Part shown: one piece after another, positions 60,055 to 64,000 of the stretch
Layout of the letters: the number at the start of each line of letters is the position of its first letter
How positions within the stretch are numbered: position 1 is the stretch's first letter
From: Leeuwenhoekiella nanhaiensis
Lineage (GTDB): Bacteria; Bacteroidota; Bacteroidia; Flavobacteriales; Flavobacteriaceae
DNA: 64,000 bases
NCBI RefSeq assembly: GCF_002744755.1
Contig: NZ_KZ319295.1
Coordinates: 1 to 64,000, forward strand
Direction of reading: 5' to 3'
Position numbers and translations under genes: made by a program
Notes under the pieces: model-generated
Databases searched by the model: none
Seen by the model: the letters and a program-made list of their open reading frames with translations, nothing else
Told to the model about the DNA's origin: nothing

Positions 60055-62925
60055 CTACTTTTTAACTTCCTCGAGTGTTACCTCGTTTCCGTCTTTATCT
60101 AATAACTTGACTTCGTCAAAGCCCATCTTCTTGAATTGCTGGTACTGCGTTGCCGCATCACCCACAACCAGATAGGCCATTTTTGATTCGTCCAGATATT
60201 TATTAGCCAGCTCTTTGTGCTGCTCTAAGGTCATATTGTTAATCGTGGCTTCCTCTTTCTCGATGTAATTAGGGTCTAAATCATACGAACTGCGCTCCTG
60301 AAGCATTCCTAACAAAGAACCCTGAGTTTCAAAACGACGTGCGTTTGATTTGATCAACGCATTCTTGGTGAATTCTAAATCTTCAGGTGTGATACCTTCT
60401 TTGTACTTGGCGATTTCATCTCTAAAGATTTCAACCGACTCACCGGTAGTATTGGTACGTACGCTTGAAGATGCGGTAAAGGTTCCCGGAATTTTGGTTC
60501 CGCTAAAGCCTGAACGTGCCCCGTAGGTATACCCCTTTTCTTCACGTAAAACCAGGTTTACATTTCCGCTAAATGAACCTCCTAATTTGTAGTTCATCAC
60601 TTCTGCAGGATAGAAATCCTTATCGGTACGTGGCATCGCGATATACCCGATATTGATAACCGACTGTTTCGCATTTGGGATATCTACAAAATATAGAGAA
60701 GCTTTATCACGGTTATTTGCAACCGGGAATTCAGGAATCGTCACTTCTTTAGCTTCCCATTTGGTTTTTAAACCTTCAAGTGCTGCAAGCGCCTTGTCTT
60801 TAGACACGTCACCCACTACGTGGAAACGGCTTACAGAAGGTGAAAAATAGTTGTTGTAGTAGTCTTTTAAATCCTGAATGGTAATCGCCTCTACAGACTC
60901 TACCGTACCGCTGACAGGATGTGCCAAAGGATGGTTTTCACCGTACAATACCTTGTTGTACACCCGGTTTGCAATCACATTCGGGTTTGCGTCAGAGCGC
61001 TTAATCGAGTTGATGGTGCTGGTTTTGATACGGGCAAATTCCTTCTCATCCCAACGCGGTTGCAGTAAGATTTCTTCTACCAAAGCCATAGTCTCATCAA
61101 AATTACGGGCCAGTGTATTCCCTCGTATCACAATAGACTCATCAGTAGTGTACATATTGATACTGGCACCCAGACGGTCAATGGCTTCTTCCAGCTCAAG
61201 GGGAGTCTTGTTTGCAGTACCTTCCATCATTACATCGGTCATGAGGTTTGCCACACCGTTTTTGCTTAAATCATCAAGCAGGTGGCCGCCATCTAGTACC
61301 AGACTGAAGTTTACCAAAGGCAACTCATCCTGAACGATACCATATACCTCCATTTCGTTTGGCAATTCAGCCGTCCACGATTCCGGGATATTCAGTTTAG
61401 GGCTCTCTCCCATTGCAGGAGGAACCGAACGGTCAAAACTGGAAGGTGTTTTTTCGATCTCTTTTTCGGCATCTACAACCTCAGTTTGTACGTTTTCAGT
61501 GATTTCTTCCTCAACAACTTCAGCTTTCTCCGAATTCTCAGCGATAAGTTCCATTTGTCCCTTAGGTACAAAGCTGGTCAATACAAAAGGTTTTCCTTTG
61601 ATGTATTTATCATAAACGCGCATCACATCATCAGCCGTTACCGCTTTGATGTTTTCGATGTCTTTTTCAATAAAACCGGGATCTCCGGCAAACACATCGT
61701 ATTGTGCTAACTGAAAGGATTTACCTAAAACACTGCTGATTCCGTTATAAAAATCAGTTTCGAGACCGGCTTTAATACGCTCAATATCTTCAGCCTTAAT
61801 GCCTTCTTTTTCAAAAAGCGCGAAAGCTTTGTTGATACCGGTTTCTACACTATCCAGATCAACCCCGGCATTTGCAGTTACCGAAATACGGAATTTACCG
61901 GCAATCTGGTCTGAACTATTAAACGCGTAAGGTCGCGAAGTCACTTCCATATCTTCAGTCAAAACACGGTATAAAGGCGCTTTCTTTCCGTCTGAAAGGA
62001 GTTGGCCTAAAAAGTCAAGCGCATACGCGTCATCGGTATACTGCTCAACCGTTGGCCAAACCATGTTTAATTGAGGAGCGGTAGCGAAGTTATCTTCGTG
62101 ATACAATCTTTTGGTCTCATCGAGAGTCACATTCTGTACTTCTAAAGGCTCCACTTCCTGACGCTTTTTGATTTCGCCGAAATACTTTTCAACCAGTTCT
62201 TTGGTTTTGGCCTCATCAAAATCCCCAGCGATTACCAGCGTAGCGTTGTTAGGGCCGTAGAACTTGTCGTAAAACTCCTTTACGTCTTCTACCGTTGCAT
62301 TTTGAAGATCTTCAAGCTCTCCAATCACCTGCCAGCTGTACGGGTGTCCGTCAGGAAACAGGTTTTTGTCAATCACCCAGCTGGTGTGACCATACGGATT
62401 GTTGTCTACACGCTGGCGCTTTTCGTTTTGAACCACTTCCTGCTGATTGGCAAATGCAGATTCGGTTACCGTGTTGATGAGAAAGCCCATACGGTCAGAC
62501 TCCAGCCACAATACGGTTTCTAGCGCGTTGTTTGGCACTACCTCATAATACACGGTTCCATCCTGCCAGGTACCCCCGTTAAGCGTACCACCGGCATCCT
62601 GAATGGTTTTGAAGAATTGATCCTGCGGCACGTTTTCAGATTCCTGAAACAACATATGCTCAAAAAGGTGGGCAAAACCGGTACGTCCCTTTTTCTCGCG
62701 GTTAGATCCTACGCCATATTGTATCGCAACAGACACAATGGGGTCACTTTTGTCCTGATGAAGAACAACGTTTAAGCCGTTTTCCAGCTCATACTTTTCG
62801 TAATCGATTGATAATTTGGCTTCTGCAACATCACCATCTGAATCTGCCTGTTTATCGCAGGAAACAAAGGTGGCCACAAAAAACGACAGCATCACTGCCA
62901 TCGGTGTCCATTTAGTTCTAATCAT
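60055..62925 (-). CDS. Two-domain M16 zinc peptidase, lipoprotein
   Basis: 956 residues. Signal MIRTKWTPMAVMLSFFVATFVSC gives a lipid Cys23 at lipobox FVSC. The first M16 half has the inverted zinc motif HLFEH at 86-90 and the third ligand Glu in the following helix (NEKRQRVDN near 170). The second half, starting near residue 510 after a Glu-rich linker (460-505), lacks HxxEH, as is usual for the inactive half that closes the chamber. It should degrade peptides in the periplasm or at the outer membrane. Confidence 0.93.
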   Translation of the reverse strand: MIRTKWTPMAVMLSFFVATFVSCDKQADSDGDVAEAKLSIDYEKYELENGLNVVLHQDKSDPIVSVAIQYGVGSNREKKGRTGFAHLFEHMLFQESENVPQDQFFKTIQDAGGTLNGGTWQDGTVYYEVVPNNALETVLWLESDRMGFLINTVTESAFANQQEVVQNEKRQRVDNNPYGHTSWVIDKNLFPDGHPYSWQVIGELEDLQNATVEDVKEFYDKFYGPNNATLVIAGDFDEAKTKELVEKYFGEIKKRQEVEPLEVQNVTLDETKRLYHEDNFATAPQLNMVWPTVEQYTDDAYALDFLGQLLSDGKKAPLYRVLTEDMEVTSRPYAFNSSDQIAGKFRISVTANAGVDLDSVETGINKAFALFEKEGIKAEDIERIKAGLETDFYNGISSVLGKSFQLAQYDVFAGDPGFIEKDIENIKAVTADDVMRVYDKYIKGKPFVLTSFVPKGQMELIAENSEKAEVVEEEITENVQTEVVDAEKEIEKTPSSFDRSVPPAMGESPKLNIPESWTAELPNEMEVYGIVQDELPLVNFSLVLDGGHLLDDLSKNGVANLMTDVMMEGTANKTPLELEEAIDRLGASINMYTTDESIVIRGNTLARNFDETMALVEEILLQPRWDEKEFARIKTSTINSIKRSDANPNVIANRVYNKVLYGENHPLAHPVSGTVESVEAITIQDLKDYYNNYFSPSVSRFHVVGDVSKDKALAALEGLKTKWEAKEVTIPEFPVANNRDKASLYFVDIPNAKQSVINIGYIAMPRTDKDFYPAEVMNYKLGGSFSGNVNLVLREEKGYTYGARSGFSGTKIPGTFTASSSVRTNTTGESVEIFRDEIAKYKEGITPEDLEFTKNALIKSNARRFETQGSLLGMLQERSSYDLDPNYIEKEEATINNMTLEQHKELANKYLDESKMAYLVVGDAATQYQQFKKMGFDEVKLLDKDGNEVTLEEVKK

Positions 62926-63110
62926 AGAAATGTTAATTTTAATTAGTAAAGTTTAAATATACAGAAATGTTTTCAGCCTAAATGACGCAAAAAACAAACC
63001 CGTGTTACAGAATTTAATTAATTATTTAAGGTGTTTTCGCAGAATCCTTGAATAAATCGCAATCTTATAAGCGGAATGCATACTGTTAAAATTGAAGTGC
63101 AAAATCGGCT

Positions 63111-63995
63111 TTAGGTCATTTTAGCCGGCTGCAAAACGCGGTTTTCGGTAAACTCCAGATTGGTTTTACTCAGTAATAAATCCTGAATACTCTGAATATC
63201 TTTACTGTTCTCGGTATTAGCAACATAAATAGTGACCACGGGATTTTGCAATTCCAGATTGGGCGAGTTTACCTTAAGATATTCCCAGCGTTCTTCAATG
63301 AGCCGGGTAACAAGTTCAGCGGTTTCAGGCTGAATGAGAAAAACTACCTTTCCTACCGGCACGGTATCGAATAAGAAATCGACCTCATAGGCACAGCCCT
63401 TACGTTCTTCCGAGAATCCGCGTAAATCCATCAACACAACATCGGCAAGTTGGGTGTAGGTCGCAACGGCAAGTTTCCAGGTATTGTCGTAGCACATGGT
63501 AGGCATACTTTTATAAGTATGGTCTAATTTCCGCGGGACCTCTTTCAGTTTTTCAAGGCGGTTATTCAGATGCTCCTGGTTTTTGATAAAGCTTTTGGAA
63601 ACCTGATTTAAGTTATACCGCACCAGGGCAATACAGCCCAGCACCGTAAGTGGGATGATCACAAAATAATTAACCCAGCGGGTATCGAAGGAAGCCGCCT
63701 CAAGCTCTACCTCAATAATAATTAAGAGGAAAAAAGACAGCGCAACAATGGGGATGGTTTCGCTTTTCTGCCTGAAGCTGCTACGCATAAACGAAGGATC
63801 TACTACCGTAAAAAACGAGCCGAAATACTTCCAGAATTTAAGCAGCCCTTCAAAGGTAAATAAGGCCGTTTCGTTAATCCCAAAAACACGAAGTACCAAA
63901 AGCTTAAGATTAGGCACTTTGGCCAGTCGATACTGCAGGTGTTTCAAAAGACCGATGTGTACTACAACAGCGGCAAGGTAGCCGATCTCCTGCAA
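63111..63995 (-). CDS. Membrane protein with C-terminal soluble domain, cut by the window edge
   Basis: The frame is open to the window edge at 63995-64000, so the N-terminus may lie beyond it. What is visible: two helix pairs near 75-110 and 120-145 (IPIVALSFFLLIIIEV, YFVIIPLTVLGCIALVRY), a region with KLLVLRVFGINETALFTFEGLLKFWKYFGSFFTVVDPSFMRS before it, and a soluble C-terminal domain with QLADVVLMDLRGFSEERKGCAYEVDFLFD. The last part resembles receptor-like or TIR-like folds but no family was identified. Confidence 0.55.
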   Translation of the reverse strand: MQEIGYLAAVVVHIGLLKHLQYRLAKVPNLKLLVLRVFGINETALFTFEGLLKFWKYFGSFFTVVDPSFMRSSFRQKSETIPIVALSFFLLIIIEVELEAASFDTRWVNYFVIIPLTVLGCIALVRYNLNQVSKSFIKNQEHLNNRLEKLKEVPRKLDHTYKSMPTMCYDNTWKLAVATYTQLADVVLMDLRGFSEERKGCAYEVDFLFDTVPVGKVVFLIQPETAELVTRLIEERWEYLKVNSPNLELQNPVVTIYVANTENSKDIQSIQDLLLSKTNLEFTENRVLQPAKMT

Positions 63996-64000
63996 ATCAA

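Noticed and set aside
1-64000. CRISPR arrays, insertion sequences, prophage genes or rRNA
   Set aside because: No regularly spaced direct repeats of 25-40 bases, no transposase, integrase or phage structural motif, and no rRNA sequence was seen on either strand.

Overview
The window looks like a chromosomal segment of a marine-type member of the Flavobacteriaceae (Bacteroidota). The evidence is the gliding-motility pair gldF-gldG next to dnaN, several TAnnTTTG promoter boxes typical of the phylum, few Shine-Dalgarno sequences, many Bacteroidota DUF families (DUF4834, DUF5694, YfhO, SIMPL), and lipoprotein or Sec signal peptides ending in CxxE-like or AQ motifs. It is mostly core and metabolic DNA, with a short accessory stretch at about 45-50 kb and a decayed toxin-antitoxin pair at 53 kb. 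I saw no phage, insertion sequence, CRISPR array or rRNA.

Layout: 0-0.7 kb, a tRNA-Arg cut by the edge and a small exported protein. 1.0-4.4 kb, two MscS channels flanking an EEP-family hydrolase. 4.4-7.1 kb, gluconate uptake and phosphorylation with a DUF72 protein. 7.4-11.7 kb, a LolA-like periplasmic protein, a large Asp-box (BNR) repeat protein and a small membrane protein. 11.7-17.4 kb, pcm, a Gfo/Idh/MocA oxidoreductase, gldF, gldG and dnaN. 17.5-27.3 kb, a nitrogen island: gltBD reads left, and an outer-membrane porin, a P-II protein and AmtB read right from a shared 470-bp control region rich in palindromes. 27.3-29.1 kb, DUF4870 and an Arg/Ser-rich exported protein with a sigma-54-like promoter. 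29.2-34.7 kb, a leftward cell-surface glycan cluster (flippase, glycosyltransferase, YfhO, DUF4834). 34.9-41.0 kb, an outer-membrane protein, GNAT, SIMPL protein, rhomboid, LpxL-like acyltransferase and GlmM. 41.1-45.2 kb, an AcpH-like phosphodiesterase, gamma-glutamyltransferase, and a SatD-DUF3307 pair preceded by four copies of one 22-bp palindrome. 45.3-49.6 kb, a mixed set of accessory genes. 49.7-53.0 kb, a SulP transporter and a serine hydrolase. 53.0-58.3 kb, a toxin-antitoxin remnant and a tightly overlapped operon for 5-oxoproline use (DUF2891, Nramp-like transporter, PxpA, PxpB, PxpC). 58.5-64 kb, membrane and lipoprotein genes, a double M16 peptidase and a membrane protein cut by the right edge.

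How the genes may work together: glutamate metabolism recurs. GltBD makes glutamate from 2-oxoglutarate and glutamine, P-II and AmtB handle ammonium, gamma-glutamyltransferase releases glutamate from glutathione, and PxpABC returns 5-oxoproline to glutamate. This link is inferred from family functions, not from shared control sites.

The strongest unexplained signals are: (1) the two pairs of 22-bp palindromes (TTATCG-N10-CGATAA) bracketing the region upstream of satD, both pairs with exactly 28-bp phasing; (2) a RelE/ParE-type toxin whose frame, restored from an ATG overlapping its antitoxin, is interrupted by a single TAA at codon 14; (3) a small lipoprotein gene whose only sensible ATG is followed directly by TAA; (4) the P-II protein and the Nramp-like transporter, both of which lack residues normally used for ligand binding; and (5) the strong palindromes in the gltB/porin control region. 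All homology statements are recognition by eye; no database search was possible.
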